Assembly: GCA_041161065.1 (NCBI GenBank)
Contig: JBEAVE010000004.1
Span: 1-64,000 of the forward strand
Origin: DYRG01 sp041161065
GTDB taxonomy: Bacteria > Pseudomonadota > Gammaproteobacteria > Beggiatoales > Beggiatoaceae
Length of the DNA: 64,000 nucleotides
Reading direction: 5' to 3'
Both the position numbers and the translations under genes were made by a program. This document shows positions 34,368 through 44,260 of the stretch, piece after piece; the stretch's first letter is position 1, and each line of letters begins with the position of its first letter. The notes under the pieces are model-generated. The model saw only the letters and a list, made by a program, of their open reading frames with translations. It was not told the origin of the DNA and searched no databases.

Positions 34368-34845
34368 TTTAACCCATTTCAACGCCGCCGGTGAAGCCTA
34401 TATGGTTGATGTGGGAGAAAAGGTGATTTCTCAACGCATTGCAATTGCCGAAGGTTATATTAAAATGCAGCTTTCTACATTAGAGAAAATTCTGCAAGGA
34501 ACGCATAAGAAAGGTGACGTTTTAGGGATTGCACGCATTGCAGGAATTATGGCTGCAAAACGCACCGCAGAAATCATTCCGCTTTGTCATTCTTTATTTC
34601 TCACTAAGGTAGAAATTCATTTCCAACCCGATATTTCAAATGCACACATTTATTGTCAAGCACAGGTTAAAACAACAGGGCAAACTGGGGTAGAAATGGA
34701 AGCGTTATTTGCAGTGGAAGTGGCTTTATTAACGATTTATGATATGTGTAAAGCAGTGGATCGAGGAATGGTTTTAACGGGGATTGGTTTGGTTGAGAAA
34801 AAGGGTGGAAAATCGGGACATTGGTTGAAAACAAATGAAACGTAG
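34345..34845 (+). CDS. moaC: Cyclic pyranopterin monophosphate synthase accessory protein
   Basis: MoaC converts the MoaA product to cyclic pyranopterin monophosphate in molybdenum cofactor synthesis. The 166-residue protein has VDVGEKVISQRIAIAEG near the N-terminus, GIMAAKRTAEIIPLCHSL, VKTTGQTGVEMEAL, and IYDMCKAVDRGM with the catalytic Lys-Asp pair. GTG at 34345 places the start inside the preceding deaminase gene. It overlaps rlmE by 11 bases. No moaA, moaD or moaE is nearby. A GTG-only start with no strong ribosome site suggests coupling to the upstream gene. Confidence 0.94.
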   Translation: MTTDKPIDLTHFNAAGEAYMVDVGEKVISQRIAIAEGYIKMQLSTLEKILQGTHKKGDVLGIARIAGIMAAKRTAEIIPLCHSLFLTKVEIHFQPDISNAHIYCQAQVKTTGQTGVEMEALFAVEVALLTIYDMCKAVDRGMVLTGIGLVEKKGGKSGHWLKTNET

Positions 34846-35452
34846 TGCAAGTAGTCAGCGTTGGTTACAACGTCAAGAAAATGATCCGTTTGTGAAACGT
34901 GCTCAGTTGGAAGGATTTAGATCGAGGGCTGTTTATAAGCTCATGGAAATTAACGAAAAAGATCATCTTCTGAAACCTAATATGACTATTTTAGATTTGG
35001 GTGCAGCTCCCGGGAGTTGGTCACAGTGGGCGGTTCAACATTTGAACTATCGAGCAACTGTGATTGCAACGGATATTTTACCGATAGAACCGTTGAAAGG
35101 CGTAACGGTTGTGCAAGGGGATTTCACAGAGGAAACAACAATTCAAATGATTCGAGATTTATTTGTTTCTCAACAAGCCGACCTTGTAATGTCAGATTTA
35201 GCACCCAATATGTCGGGAATGAAAGCCGTTGATCAACCTAAAGCCGTGATGCTTGCTGAATTAGCCTTAGAAACCGCTTTTGAACTGTTAAAACCTAAAG
35301 GAGATTTCATTACAAAATTATTTCAGGGTGAAGGCTTTGATGCGTATTTGAATCAATTAAGAAAGGGATTTCAAAAAGTGTTGATTAGAAAACCTAAAGC
35401 CTCGCGACCCGAATCGAGAGAAGTTTATTTAGTTGCGCGCCATAAGTTGTAA
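34835..35452 (+). CDS. rlmE: 23S rRNA (uridine-2552-2'-O)-methyltransferase
   Basis: RlmE (FtsJ/RrmJ) methylates U2552 of 23S rRNA. The 205-residue protein has the family start (SSQRWLQRQENDPFVKRAQ), substrate motif RSRAVYKLMEI with a catalytic Lys, the SAM site LDLGAAPGSWSQ, the catalytic MSDLAPNMSG, and VLIRKPKASRPESREVYLVA at the end. Length matches E. coli RlmE (209). ftsH follows after 49 bases, the conserved rlmE-ftsH order. Confidence 0.96.
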   Translation: MKRSASSQRWLQRQENDPFVKRAQLEGFRSRAVYKLMEINEKDHLLKPNMTILDLGAAPGSWSQWAVQHLNYRATVIATDILPIEPLKGVTVVQGDFTEETTIQMIRDLFVSQQADLVMSDLAPNMSGMKAVDQPKAVMLAELALETAFELLKPKGDFITKLFQGEGFDAYLNQLRKGFQKVLIRKPKASRPESREVYLVARHKL

Positions 35453-35501
35453 TACTTTTTCTATGTTGTTTTATTTCTCTATACTTTGAGGTGACAAACC
35501 T

Positions 35502-37424
35502 GTGAATGATATGCTTAAAAATGTAGTTGTGTGGATTATTATTGCATTAGTACTAATGATGGTTTTCAATAACTTTGGTACGAAAACAACTGATACAAAA
35601 CAAATAGAATATTCAACGTTTTATCAAGCGGTAAAACAAGGTCAAATCCAGAAAGTTACGATTGAAGGACGGACGATTCGTGCTCAAAAGAAAACGGGAG
35701 AAATTATTACCACTTATAGCCCGGGTGATCCTGAAATCATTAATGATTTGTTGAAAGCGCAAATTACGGTAGAAAGTCGTCCGCCTGAACAACAATCTTT
35801 GTTAATGCAAATTTTTATTTCATGGTTTCCGATGTTGCTCCTATTTGGGATTTTAGTTTTCTTTATGCGTCAAATGCAAGGCGGGGGAGGAAAAGGTGCA
35901 TTATCTTTTGGAAAAAGTCGTGCCCGTTTAATTGAAGAAGACCAAGTAAAAGTGACTTTTAATGATGTGGCAGGTTGTGATGAAGCAAAATCGGAAGTTT
36001 CTGAATTGGTTGATTTTTTACGCGATCCAGCCAAGTTTCAAAACTTAGGTGGAAAAATCCCGCGCGGCGTTTTAATGGTGGGTTCTCCCGGGACAGGAAA
36101 AACTTTATTAGCGCGGGCGATTGCGGGTGAAGCAAAAGTGCCTTTCTTTACCATTTCTGGATCGGATTTCGTAGAAATGTTTGTAGGGGTAGGTGCGTCG
36201 CGGGTTCGGGATATGTTTGAACAAGCAAAACGTCATGCACCGTGTATTATTTTTATTGATGAAATTGATGCGGTAGGAAGACATCGTGGCGCGGGTTTAG
36301 GTGGCGGACACGATGAACGTGAGCAAACGTTAAATCAACTGTTAGTGGAAATGGACGGTTTTGAGGGTAATGAAGGCGTTATTGTGATTGCTGCAACTAA
36401 CCGCCCTGATGTATTAGACCCTGCGTTGTTACGTCCGGGTCGTTTTGATCGTCAAGTCGTTGTTCCTCTTCCTGATATTCGTGGACGTGAGCAAATCCTC
36501 AAAGTACATATGAAGAAAATTCCTTTGTCAGACGATGTTAATCCATCGGTAATTGCGAGAGGAACGCCGGGTTTCTCAGGGGCAGATTTGGCTAATTTAG
36601 TGAATGAAGCCGCGTTATTCGCCGCGAGAGCAAATAAGAAAATTGTAGAAATGTCTGATTTTGAGCAAGCGAAAGATAAACTCATTATGGGCACTGAAAG
36701 AAAATCAATGGTAATGAGTGAGAAAGAAAAACGTTTAACCGCCTATCACGAAGCCGGTCACGCCATTGTAGGACGCTTAATGCCTTCTCACGATCCGATT
36801 TATAAAGTGACCATCATTCCGAGAGGAAGAGCATTAGGTGTGACAATGTTTTTACCATTAGAAGATCGTTATAGCCACAGCAAAGAATTTTTAGAAAGTA
36901 ATATTTCAACACTATTTGGTGGGCGTATTGCAGAAGAAATGATTTTTGGTGCAGAAGCGATTACAACAGGCGCGAGCAACGACATTCAACGTGCAACCGG
37001 TTTTGCTCGAAGTATGGTTACAAAATGGGGTATGTCAGAGCGGTTGGGTCCTCTAAGTTATGATGAGGAAGAGGGTGAAGTTTTCTTAGGTCATGCGGTA
37101 ACTCGCCATAAGATGATGTCAGATGAAACTGCTCATGTTATTGATGAAGAAGTTCGTTCAATTATCGACCGTAATTATGCGCGCTCAGAAGCCATTTTGA
37201 AAGATAACATCGACATTTTACACGCTATGTCTGAAGCTCTAATAAAATATGAAACGTTGGACAGTGAGCAATTAGATGATTTAATGGCGAGAAAACCCGT
37301 GCGCCAACCTTCAAGTTGGGACGATTCCTCTAATGGAAAAGATACCGGCAATTTACAGAGCAAACCTGATATAGACAAACCCGATGATGATGTATTAGGT
37401 GATCCCGCAAATCAGATCAATTAA
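35502..37424 (+). CDS. ftsH: ATP-dependent zinc metalloprotease FtsH
   Basis: FtsH is the membrane-bound AAA+ protease that degrades regulatory and misassembled membrane proteins. The 640-residue protein has transmembrane segments at about 5-24 and 104-122, Walker A GSPGTGKT, Walker B IIFIDEIDAVG, the second region of homology with arginine fingers in RPGRFDRQV, and the zinc motif HEAGH (from residue 416). GTG at 35502 is the start, with GAGGTGA eight bases upstream. The C-terminal tail is long and hydrophilic, as usual. folP starts immediately after its stop. Confidence 0.97.
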   Translation: MNDMLKNVVVWIIIALVLMMVFNNFGTKTTDTKQIEYSTFYQAVKQGQIQKVTIEGRTIRAQKKTGEIITTYSPGDPEIINDLLKAQITVESRPPEQQSLLMQIFISWFPMLLLFGILVFFMRQMQGGGGKGALSFGKSRARLIEEDQVKVTFNDVAGCDEAKSEVSELVDFLRDPAKFQNLGGKIPRGVLMVGSPGTGKTLLARAIAGEAKVPFFTISGSDFVEMFVGVGASRVRDMFEQAKRHAPCIIFIDEIDAVGRHRGAGLGGGHDEREQTLNQLLVEMDGFEGNEGVIVIAATNRPDVLDPALLRPGRFDRQVVVPLPDIRGREQILKVHMKKIPLSDDVNPSVIARGTPGFSGADLANLVNEAALFAARANKKIVEMSDFEQAKDKLIMGTERKSMVMSEKEKRLTAYHEAGHAIVGRLMPSHDPIYKVTIIPRGRALGVTMFLPLEDRYSHSKEFLESNISTLFGGRIAEEMIFGAEAITTGASNDIQRATGFARSMVTKWGMSERLGPLSYDEEEGEVFLGHAVTRHKMMSDETAHVIDEEVRSIIDRNYARSEAILKDNIDILHAMSEALIKYETLDSEQLDDLMARKPVRQPSSWDDSSNGKDTGNLQSKPDIDKPDDDVLGDPANQIN

Positions 37425-38234
37425 ATGAAAAACTTCCCTAAAATCATGGGAATATTAAACCTAACCCCCGATTCATTTTCTGACGGGGGTTTGTTTTTAT
37501 CTCCTAATCAAGCTATAGAACACGCAGAACAAATGATCGAGGAAGGCGTCGATTATTTAGATTTAGGGGGTGAATCCACTCGCCCTAATGCCAAACCCGT
37601 TTCTGAAACAGAGGAACTTAAGCGAATAATGCCGGTTTTAGAAATCTTACGCACTAAATATCCTGATTTGAATATTTCTGTTGATACTTATAAACCCAAT
37701 GTGATGAAAGCGGTTTTACAAGCGGGTGCAAATATGATTAATGACGTGAGAGCTTTACAAATGCCAAACGCATTAGAAATAGTTGCAGAAAGTAACGTAG
37801 AAATTTGTTTAATGCACGCGCAAGGAACGCCCCAAACGATGCAAGTTTTCCCAACTTATCAAAACGTGGTTTCTGAAGTTAAATCTTTTTTAAAAGAAAG
37901 GATTTCAATTTGTGAACAATGGAATATTGAAAGAAAACGTTTATATATTGATGTGGGATTTGGATTTGGGAAAACCTTACAACACAATTTAATACTCATG
38001 AAACATTTGAAATCATTTGAGGAGTTAGGTTGTAAAATGTTGGTGGGGGTTTCTCGAAAATCCATGATTGGATTAGTTTTAAATGAACCCGTTGAAAAAC
38101 GTTTGTATGGTGGATTAAGTTTGGCGGTTTTTTCTGCATTACAAGGAGCAGCAATGATTCGCACGCACGATGTGTTAGCAACTCGTCAAGCCTTACAAAT
38201 GTTAGAAGCGGTTTTAAGTGTGGAAGAAACTTAG
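37425..38234 (+). CDS. folP: Dihydropteroate synthase
   Basis: FolP condenses para-aminobenzoate with the pterin pyrophosphate in folate synthesis. The 269-residue TIM-barrel protein shows MGILNLTPDSFSDGG, DLGGESTRPNA, the SVDTYKP and MINDVRAL strands, IDVGFGFGKTL and GVSRKSM. These cover the pterin and phosphate binding residues. ATG follows the ftsH TAA directly. The usual downstream glmM is absent and murU follows instead, again without a gap. Confidence 0.95.
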   Translation: MKNFPKIMGILNLTPDSFSDGGLFLSPNQAIEHAEQMIEEGVDYLDLGGESTRPNAKPVSETEELKRIMPVLEILRTKYPDLNISVDTYKPNVMKAVLQAGANMINDVRALQMPNALEIVAESNVEICLMHAQGTPQTMQVFPTYQNVVSEVKSFLKERISICEQWNIERKRLYIDVGFGFGKTLQHNLILMKHLKSFEELGCKMLVGVSRKSMIGLVLNEPVEKRLYGGLSLAVFSALQGAAMIRTHDVLATRQALQMLEAVLSVEET

Positions 38235-38885
38235 ATGAAAACGGCAATGATTTTAGCAGCAGGTCGTGGAGAAAGAATGCGTCCTTTAACGGATTTCACG
38301 CCCAAACCGCTCCTTAAAATAAAAGGTAAAGCCTTAATTGAGTTTCATTTGGAGAAACTTGCACGAGCAAATTTTGAGAAAGTTGTTATCAATCATCATT
38401 GGTTGGGTGAACAAATAGAAACCGCATTAGGAAATGGAGAAAAATACGGTATTGAAATTCAATATTCTAGGGAAACTACGCTATTAGAAACGGGGGGAGG
38501 AATTGTTCAAGCATTACCTTTGCTGGGAAAAGAACCCTTTTTAGTTATCAATGGAGATATTTGGAGTAATCTTGATTTCAATGAAATCCATTTAAATATT
38601 AAAAAATTAGCGCATTTGATTTTAGTGGAAAATCCGCCGCATAATTTGAAAGGGGATTTTGGATTAGACAATGGTTTTGTTATAAATGAACCACAATTTA
38701 CTTTTAGCGGGATAGGTATCTATCGTCATGATTTATTTAGAGATTACAAAATAGAGCGATTCCCACTTGCTCCCATTTTAAGAAAAGCAATTTTAGAACA
38801 AAAGGTAACTGGGGAATATTTCAAAGGACGCTGGTTTGATATTGGAACACCCGACCGTTTGCTTGAAATAGAGCAATGCATTTAA
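38235..38885 (+). CDS. murU: N-acetylmuramate alpha-1-phosphate uridylyltransferase
   Basis: The 216-residue nucleotidyltransferase has AMILAAGRGERMRPLTDFTPKPLL, NHHWLGEQIE, ETGGGIVQALPLLG, FLVINGDIW and GRWFDIGTPDRL. This pattern fits MurU of Pseudomonas, which makes UDP-MurNAc in the peptidoglycan recycling route that bypasses MurA. Related sugar-phosphate nucleotidyltransferases share the N-terminal motif, but the NHHWLG and final WFDIGT blocks favour MurU. The partner kinase AmgK is not adjacent. Its ATG abuts the folP stop and it converges with radA. Confidence 0.82.
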   Translation: MKTAMILAAGRGERMRPLTDFTPKPLLKIKGKALIEFHLEKLARANFEKVVINHHWLGEQIETALGNGEKYGIEIQYSRETTLLETGGGIVQALPLLGKEPFLVINGDIWSNLDFNEIHLNIKKLAHLILVENPPHNLKGDFGLDNGFVINEPQFTFSGIGIYRHDLFRDYKIERFPLAPILRKAILEQKVTGEYFKGRWFDIGTPDRLLEIEQCI

Positions 38886-38896
38886 TGGATTCAAAA

Positions 38897-40267
38897 TTAG
38901 TCAATGGCTTGAAGTGCATCGACTAATCTAGAAACCCCAACGATTTCAAAATCGGGGATTGCATCAGAAGATTTGGGGGCGTTTTGTTTGGGAACAATGG
39001 CGCGTTTGAATCCGTGTTTTGACGCTTCGTGTAATCGCTCTAAACCATTGGGAATCGGACGAATTTCTCCCGCCAAACCTACTTCGCCAAATACCACTAA
39101 TTCTCGCGGCAACGGTTGATTGCGCAAACTCGACAAAATCGCCATTAAAACCGCTAAATCTGCTGCGGTTTCAGTGACTTTCACGCCGCCGACCACGTTC
39201 ACAAACACGTCTTGATCGTGCGTGACAATCCCGCCGTGACGATGCAAAACCGCCAACAACATCGCCAATCGATTTTGATCCAAACCCAACGTCAAACGGC
39301 GCGGATTGGGCATGTGGGAATTGTCGACAAGTGCTTGAACTTCCACTAAAAGCGGGCGCGTGCCTTCTCGAGTGACCATGATCACGCTGCCGGAAACATT
39401 TTCTTCGTGGCGCGACAAAAAGATTGCCGAAGGATTTTTGACTTCGCGTAACCCTTTGTCGGTCATCGTAAAAACGCCCAATTCATTTACCGCGCCGAAA
39501 CGGTTTTTCATCGCTCGAATCACTCGAAAACGGCTGCTCGAATCGCCTTCGAAATATAAAACCGCGTCGACCATGTGTTCTAAAACGCGCGGTCCCGCTA
39601 ATGCGCCGTCTTTGGTGACGTGTCCGACCAAAAATATCGATACGCCGGTTTGTTTGGCGAAACGGACTAATTGTGCCGCAGATTCACGGACTTGCGCGAC
39701 CGACCCTGGCGCAGATTGTAAAATTTCGGTGTGGACGGTTTGAATCGAATCGATGACCATCACGGCGGGTTTGTCGGTTTGGGCGAGTTTTAAAATGCGT
39801 TCGACTTGGGTTTCGGTGAGGAGTTTTAAGCCTTTGATTGATAAGTCTAATCTGCGTGCTCGCAACGACACTTGTTGAGGAGATTCTTCGCCCGTCACAT
39901 ATAAAGTCGGCAAACCGCTTTGGGTGAGTGCGCTTAAGGTTTGTAATAAAAGTGTGGATTTTCCGATACCTGGGTCACCGCCGATCAACACAATCGAACC
40001 CGCAACTAAACCGCCGCCGAGCACTCGATCCAATTCGCTTAAACCGCATAAAAAACGGATTTCTTCACGCGCTTCGATGTTTTCTAAAAGACAAATCGAC
40101 GCTTGCGATCCCGCGTAACCGACAAATCGTCCGGTGTTTTGAACGGTTTCCTCGACGCGACTTTCGACAACGGTGTTCCATTCACCACAATCGCCGCATC
40201 GTCCCGACCATTTTGGAAAACTCGCCCCGCAGCTTTGACATATAAATAATTGCTTTACTTTTGCCAT
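38897..40267 (-). CDS. radA: DNA repair protein RadA (Sms)
   Basis: RadA is a RecA-like, DnaB-type branch migration helicase in recombination repair. The 456-residue protein has the N-terminal zinc finger (CQSCGASFPKWSGRCGDC), Walker A GGDPGIGKS, the RadA-specific KNRFG motif, and a Lon-protease-like C-terminal domain (FVNVVGGVKVTETAADLA, VFGEVGLAGEIRP). Length matches E. coli RadA (460). It starts six bases after the cheW stop, at the end of a run of chemotaxis-like genes, which is an unusual location. Confidence 0.96.
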   Translation of the reverse strand: MAKVKQLFICQSCGASFPKWSGRCGDCGEWNTVVESRVEETVQNTGRFVGYAGSQASICLLENIEAREEIRFLCGLSELDRVLGGGLVAGSIVLIGGDPGIGKSTLLLQTLSALTQSGLPTLYVTGEESPQQVSLRARRLDLSIKGLKLLTETQVERILKLAQTDKPAVMVIDSIQTVHTEILQSAPGSVAQVRESAAQLVRFAKQTGVSIFLVGHVTKDGALAGPRVLEHMVDAVLYFEGDSSSRFRVIRAMKNRFGAVNELGVFTMTDKGLREVKNPSAIFLSRHEENVSGSVIMVTREGTRPLLVEVQALVDNSHMPNPRRLTLGLDQNRLAMLLAVLHRHGGIVTHDQDVFVNVVGGVKVTETAADLAVLMAILSSLRNQPLPRELVVFGEVGLAGEIRPIPNGLERLHEASKHGFKRAIVPKQNAPKSSDAIPDFEIVGVSRLVDALQAID

Positions 40268-40273
40268 TTCAAA

Positions 40274-40768
40274 TTAGTTGATCATGAGTTCTTTAACAGA
40301 AAGGACTTGTTCTAAATTCAAAATAGTAATGAAATTATCGTTGATTCTTCCCACATTTTGAATGAAATCTGCGCGGATTCGATTACCAAAAGGGGGCGGA
40401 GATTCTAATTCTTGAATGCTCAAGTTAATCACATCATTAACTGCATCGACAACCATGCCCATTTTAACGGGTTCTTGATTGAAATTAACCGTGACAATTA
40501 AAATACAAGTGCGTTTATTTTCTTTAATTTGTTCTCCGCCCATTCTAATATTCAAATCAATGACGGGTAAAACGTGTCCGCGCAAATTCAAAACCCCGCG
40601 CACACAATCGGTTGCCATTGGAACGGGTGTTAAATGAGTGTATTCGATAATTTCATTCACATAAGAAATCAACACCGCATAAGTGCGTTCATGCAGCGTA
40701 AAAATTAAAAACTGTTGCTTATCTTGAGAAAGATTAATGCTTGATTGGAAATGTTCGACGGTTTGCAT
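40274..40768 (-). CDS. cheW: CheW-like chemotaxis coupling protein
   Basis: The 164-residue CheW-domain protein should link chemoreceptors to a histidine kinase. It has FLIFTLHERTYAVLISYVNEII, a PMATDCVRGVLNLRGHVLPVIDL core and the final NLEQVLSV strand. Its start is one base after the stop of the receiver-kinase gene, with which it is probably co-translated. No cheA is nearby, so the kinase partner may be elsewhere or may be the adjacent non-CheA kinase. Confidence 0.88.
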   Translation of the reverse strand: MQTVEHFQSSINLSQDKQQFLIFTLHERTYAVLISYVNEIIEYTHLTPVPMATDCVRGVLNLRGHVLPVIDLNIRMGGEQIKENKRTCILIVTVNFNQEPVKMGMVVDAVNDVINLSIQELESPPPFGNRIRADFIQNVGRINDNFITILNLEQVLSVKELMIN

Positions 40769-40769
40769 T

Positions 40770-41948
40770 TTAATTCACCTTTTCCAGAGGAACTTGAAAC
40801 CAAAAGTGGCTACCTTTTCCGACGATGCTATCTACGCCTAATTCGCCACCCATATTATCACAATATAATTTGGCTAATGCTAACCCCATTCCTAAGCCGC
40901 CGTATTCTCGAGTGGTTGAACCATCAACTTGGCTAAATGATTGAAATAAACGCTCTTGTTGTTCTAAATTGATGCCAATACCTGTATCTGAAATGGTAAA
41001 ACGTAATTCAATTTGTTTGCCTAAATCTTCAACGATTTCGACCTTAATTTCAACTTTTCCAGACGGTGTAAATTTAATCGCATTTTCTAGGAATTTGTTT
41101 AAAACTTCTTTTAAGTGATCATAATTACCTTTAACGGCGGGTAATTCATCGGAAAGAATTTGATGAATGGCGAGTTTTTTAGAAAGCGCGGCGGGGGTCA
41201 TATTGGTTACACAATCATTGATGAGTTCGCGGATTTCAAATGCAGAAGTTTCTTGGGTTAATTCACCGGAAAATTGCTCAGCAAAACGGAGCATATTATC
41301 TAAAATACTTAAGAGCAACTTACCCGCTTTCAAAACCTCTTCGGTCATTTGTTTTTGTTCATCGTCCAAAGGGGTATCTTGCATGAGTTCTTCGGTTGCG
41401 CCCAAAATGATATTCATTGGGGTACGAAACTCGTGGCTGATATTTCTGAGAAACTGGGTTTTGAGAACAGAAACTTCGTGGGCTTTTTGATAAGACAGTT
41501 GTAATGCGTCCATGAGAGAACGGATTTGAGCGGTTTGGCTTTCCACTTCTTTTTCGAGATTGTTGCGTAATTTGGATAATTCGATGTGAGTGGTTACGCG
41601 GGCGAGCAATTCGTCATTTTGAAAGGGTTTGCTCACATAATCCACGCCACCTGATTGAAAGGCTTTGATTTTGTTTTGGGTATCGCCCAGTCCAGAAATA
41701 AATAAAATGGGAATATTGCTTAATTTGTTTTCAGATTTGATTTGTCGGCAGGTTTCGTAGCCGTCCCAACCTTGCATAACAACATCTAATAAAATAAGGT
41801 CGGGGCGGTTTTCTTTAGCGACGGAGAGGGCGCGCTGTCCGCTATTTGCCAACAACACGTTAAAGCCTTGTTGTTCAAGGATTTCGTTGAGTGCAGCCAA
41901 ATTCACGAGGCTGTCGTCGACCACCAAAATGGTTGCTTTATCTGACAT
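40770..41948 (-). CDS. Receiver-histidine kinase (REC-HisKA-HATPase)
   Basis: The 392-residue cytoplasmic protein starts with a receiver domain (VVDDSLVNL; phosphoacceptor Asp in LILLDVVMQGWDGYE; Lys in VSKPFQN). A coiled coil at about 125-155 follows, then a histidine kinase: HisKA with His in ISHEFRTPMNIILG, and HATPase with N box, DTGIGI and GGLGMGLALAK. This input-side receiver arrangement is common in relay kinases. It lies between a chemoreceptor gene 35 bases upstream and cheW one base downstream, so it probably reads signals from that array. No transmembrane segment is seen. Confidence 0.9.
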   Translation of the reverse strand: MSDKATILVVDDSLVNLAALNEILEQQGFNVLLANSGQRALSVAKENRPDLILLDVVMQGWDGYETCRQIKSENKLSNIPILFISGLGDTQNKIKAFQSGGVDYVSKPFQNDELLARVTTHIELSKLRNNLEKEVESQTAQIRSLMDALQLSYQKAHEVSVLKTQFLRNISHEFRTPMNIILGATEELMQDTPLDDEQKQMTEEVLKAGKLLLSILDNMLRFAEQFSGELTQETSAFEIRELINDCVTNMTPAALSKKLAIHQILSDELPAVKGNYDHLKEVLNKFLENAIKFTPSGKVEIKVEIVEDLGKQIELRFTISDTGIGINLEQQERLFQSFSQVDGSTTREYGGLGMGLALAKLYCDNMGGELGVDSIVGKGSHFWFQVPLEKVN

Positions 41949-41983
41949 TTTTGACGTTTTTAAAGGTTAGCCAGTCGGGGAAG

Positions 41984-44260
41984 CTAGTTAATGGAATGCG
42001 CATCGGGAGATGGGCGACCGTTATCGTCTTGCAGCTTAAAGAATTGCATCAATTGTTGCAACTTATTTGCTTCATCGTTCATGATTTCTGCGGTGGCGGC
42101 GAGCATTTCTGAAGCGGCGGCGGTATGTTGCGTGACGCTGTCGAGATTGCTCATCGTTGAATTAATTTGCTGAACGCCTGCCGATTGTTCATCAGAACTG
42201 TACGTAATGCCCTCGACCAATTGGGCGGTATTTTTCGCAATCGGGACAATATCTTTGAGTAATTTTCCTGCTTTCTCCGCAACTTGCAAGCCATTCGTCA
42301 CCAATTGTAGAATTTCGCGCGCGGCGATTTGCGTGTGTTCTGCCAACGTGCGGACTTCTTCGGCAACCACCGCAAAACCGCTGCCATGTTCACCCGCGCG
42401 GGCGGCTTCGATCGCGGCATTTAACGCTAACAAATTGGTTTTATAAGCCACTTCTTCGACAATGCGCACTTTATTGGCAATTTGCTGCATCGCATTCACC
42501 GTGTCATCGACGGCTTTTCCGCCTTCATCGGCGCGCTGTGCGGATTCGGTGGCGATTTTATTGGTGTGCCGCGAATTGTCGGCGTTTTGCTCGATGGACG
42601 CGGTCATTTCCTCGATTGCCGCCGATACTTCCTCAACCCCCGCCGCTTGCTGAGAAGCCGAATCACTCAAAGACTTCGCAGTGGACGTGATATTGCCCGC
42701 AATATTGAACAATTGATCGGTGGTTTGGCGCACTTGATTGACCACCGCATACAAATGAATCTGCATTTCATTCAACGCATTGCGTAATTGTCCCAGCTCA
42801 TCTTTTTTCTTAACCTCGACCTGTTGCCGCAAATCCCCATTTGCAATCTTTTCCATTAAAGCAATATTTTCCCGCAATCCATTTGTAATCAGCCGTGTAA
42901 TCCAGATCGCCGCCCACAAACTAATCAAAGCTGCAACAACAGCAGATATTAAAATCTTCTGATTAGTCATCTTCATTTCTGAAACAATTTTGCTTTCTTG
43001 ATCGTTAAGAATATCTTGGGTGGTTTTCATAACCTGTCGAGCACTTTCGATCATTTGATCATCTAACATTTTTTGCTGTTGATTTAACGCCGCATATTTG
43101 TCCAATTCTGCCAAATAGGCTTTCGACGCGTCGATTAAACCTTTTGCGCGATTGATATTGCTTTGTTCTTTCAATGTGGCGATCAAATTATCGGCGATTA
43201 CCAATGTTTTTCCTAACAAACTGGCAATTTGTTCTAAATGACTTTCAAAACCATCTTTGAAATACAAACTTTCTTGTTGGCGCGCGATCAAATAATAATA
43301 CATAATTTGATTGGCATCGTGGAGACTTTCTAATCGGCTATCAGCCAAATGATTGGAAGAAGAAATGGTTTCTTTTAATTCTGCAAATTGCTCACTGCGG
43401 AGGGTTTGAAGATTTCTCAACACTTCCGAAACAGTCAAATCAATTTCTTCTAAGGCTTCTTCATCATGTTGGGGTTGTTCATTTTGAGGAGGAAGGGTAT
43501 TTTTTTGGTTGAGATATTCTTTATAAAGTGTTTGATAGGTTTGATAACTGTGATGAACGGCATCAAGCTGATCAAGGCTGCGATTATCTTTCAAATGGGC
43601 GCGGGCTTTCTCAAGGGTATTAAAGAATTGTTCATTTAAACTTTCTACACTAATGACTTGTCGAGCGTTGTATTGGTAACGTAAAGCGGTTTGTAAGTTG
43701 CGCGCGTCCATAAATAACCGCATGAGTTTATCGAGGTAGCTTTCTCCCTCTATTTTGAGAACGGTGGCGTTTTCAATCTCATCGAGACTTTGTGCTAATA
43801 AAAGCCGTTGAGTATTATCGATATCGATGCTTTTTTGGAGAACTTCTTCGGAGGATTTGCTCATAATTTGCGCGGCGTTTTCTTTTTGTTCGACAATGGC
43901 GGCATAAGCTAAAAAGTGCTTTTCGTATTCTTTGGCAGCAGCAATGATATTATCCATTTGTTTTCGATTGGATTCTGCTTTGAAGGTACTTTTGAGTTGT
44001 TCGGATTGTGACATTAAGTTTTGCAAAGATTGTTGAAGGTTTTTGATTGCCACTTCGCTGTTTCGAATGACGAAGTTTTTTTCTTGCAAACGGGCGTGAT
44101 ACAACATTTTGGCGATATTTTCGATGTTCACAATTTTTGCAGTGCGATCGACGGCTTGTTGTTGCCCGAGCCACCCCAGCACCGCTGTTCCCGATGTTAG
44201 CAGCAAAATCAGCGTAAAAATGAGTCCCAATTGCGTGCTTAAGCGAATATTTTTTAACAT
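41984..44260 (-). CDS. Methyl-accepting chemotaxis protein with long helical periplasmic domain
   Basis: The 758-residue chemoreceptor has transmembrane helices at about 12-30 and 432-455, which enclose a roughly 400-residue all-helical periplasmic region. The region is large enough for two helical bundles, as in HBM-type sensors, and contains a charged linker with poly-Glu near residue 270. A HAMP domain and the methyl-accepting cytoplasmic hairpin follow, with the conserved tip VEEVAYKTNLLALNAAIEAARAGEHGSGFAVVA in family terms. The ligand is unknown. It heads the minus-strand set receptor, receiver-kinase, CheW, radA. Confidence 0.9.
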   Translation of the reverse strand: MLKNIRLSTQLGLIFTLILLLTSGTAVLGWLGQQQAVDRTAKIVNIENIAKMLYHARLQEKNFVIRNSEVAIKNLQQSLQNLMSQSEQLKSTFKAESNRKQMDNIIAAAKEYEKHFLAYAAIVEQKENAAQIMSKSSEEVLQKSIDIDNTQRLLLAQSLDEIENATVLKIEGESYLDKLMRLFMDARNLQTALRYQYNARQVISVESLNEQFFNTLEKARAHLKDNRSLDQLDAVHHSYQTYQTLYKEYLNQKNTLPPQNEQPQHDEEALEEIDLTVSEVLRNLQTLRSEQFAELKETISSSNHLADSRLESLHDANQIMYYYLIARQQESLYFKDGFESHLEQIASLLGKTLVIADNLIATLKEQSNINRAKGLIDASKAYLAELDKYAALNQQQKMLDDQMIESARQVMKTTQDILNDQESKIVSEMKMTNQKILISAVVAALISLWAAIWITRLITNGLRENIALMEKIANGDLRQQVEVKKKDELGQLRNALNEMQIHLYAVVNQVRQTTDQLFNIAGNITSTAKSLSDSASQQAAGVEEVSAAIEEMTASIEQNADNSRHTNKIATESAQRADEGGKAVDDTVNAMQQIANKVRIVEEVAYKTNLLALNAAIEAARAGEHGSGFAVVAEEVRTLAEHTQIAAREILQLVTNGLQVAEKAGKLLKDIVPIAKNTAQLVEGITYSSDEQSAGVQQINSTMSNLDSVTQHTAAASEMLAATAEIMNDEANKLQQLMQFFKLQDDNGRPSPDAHSIN

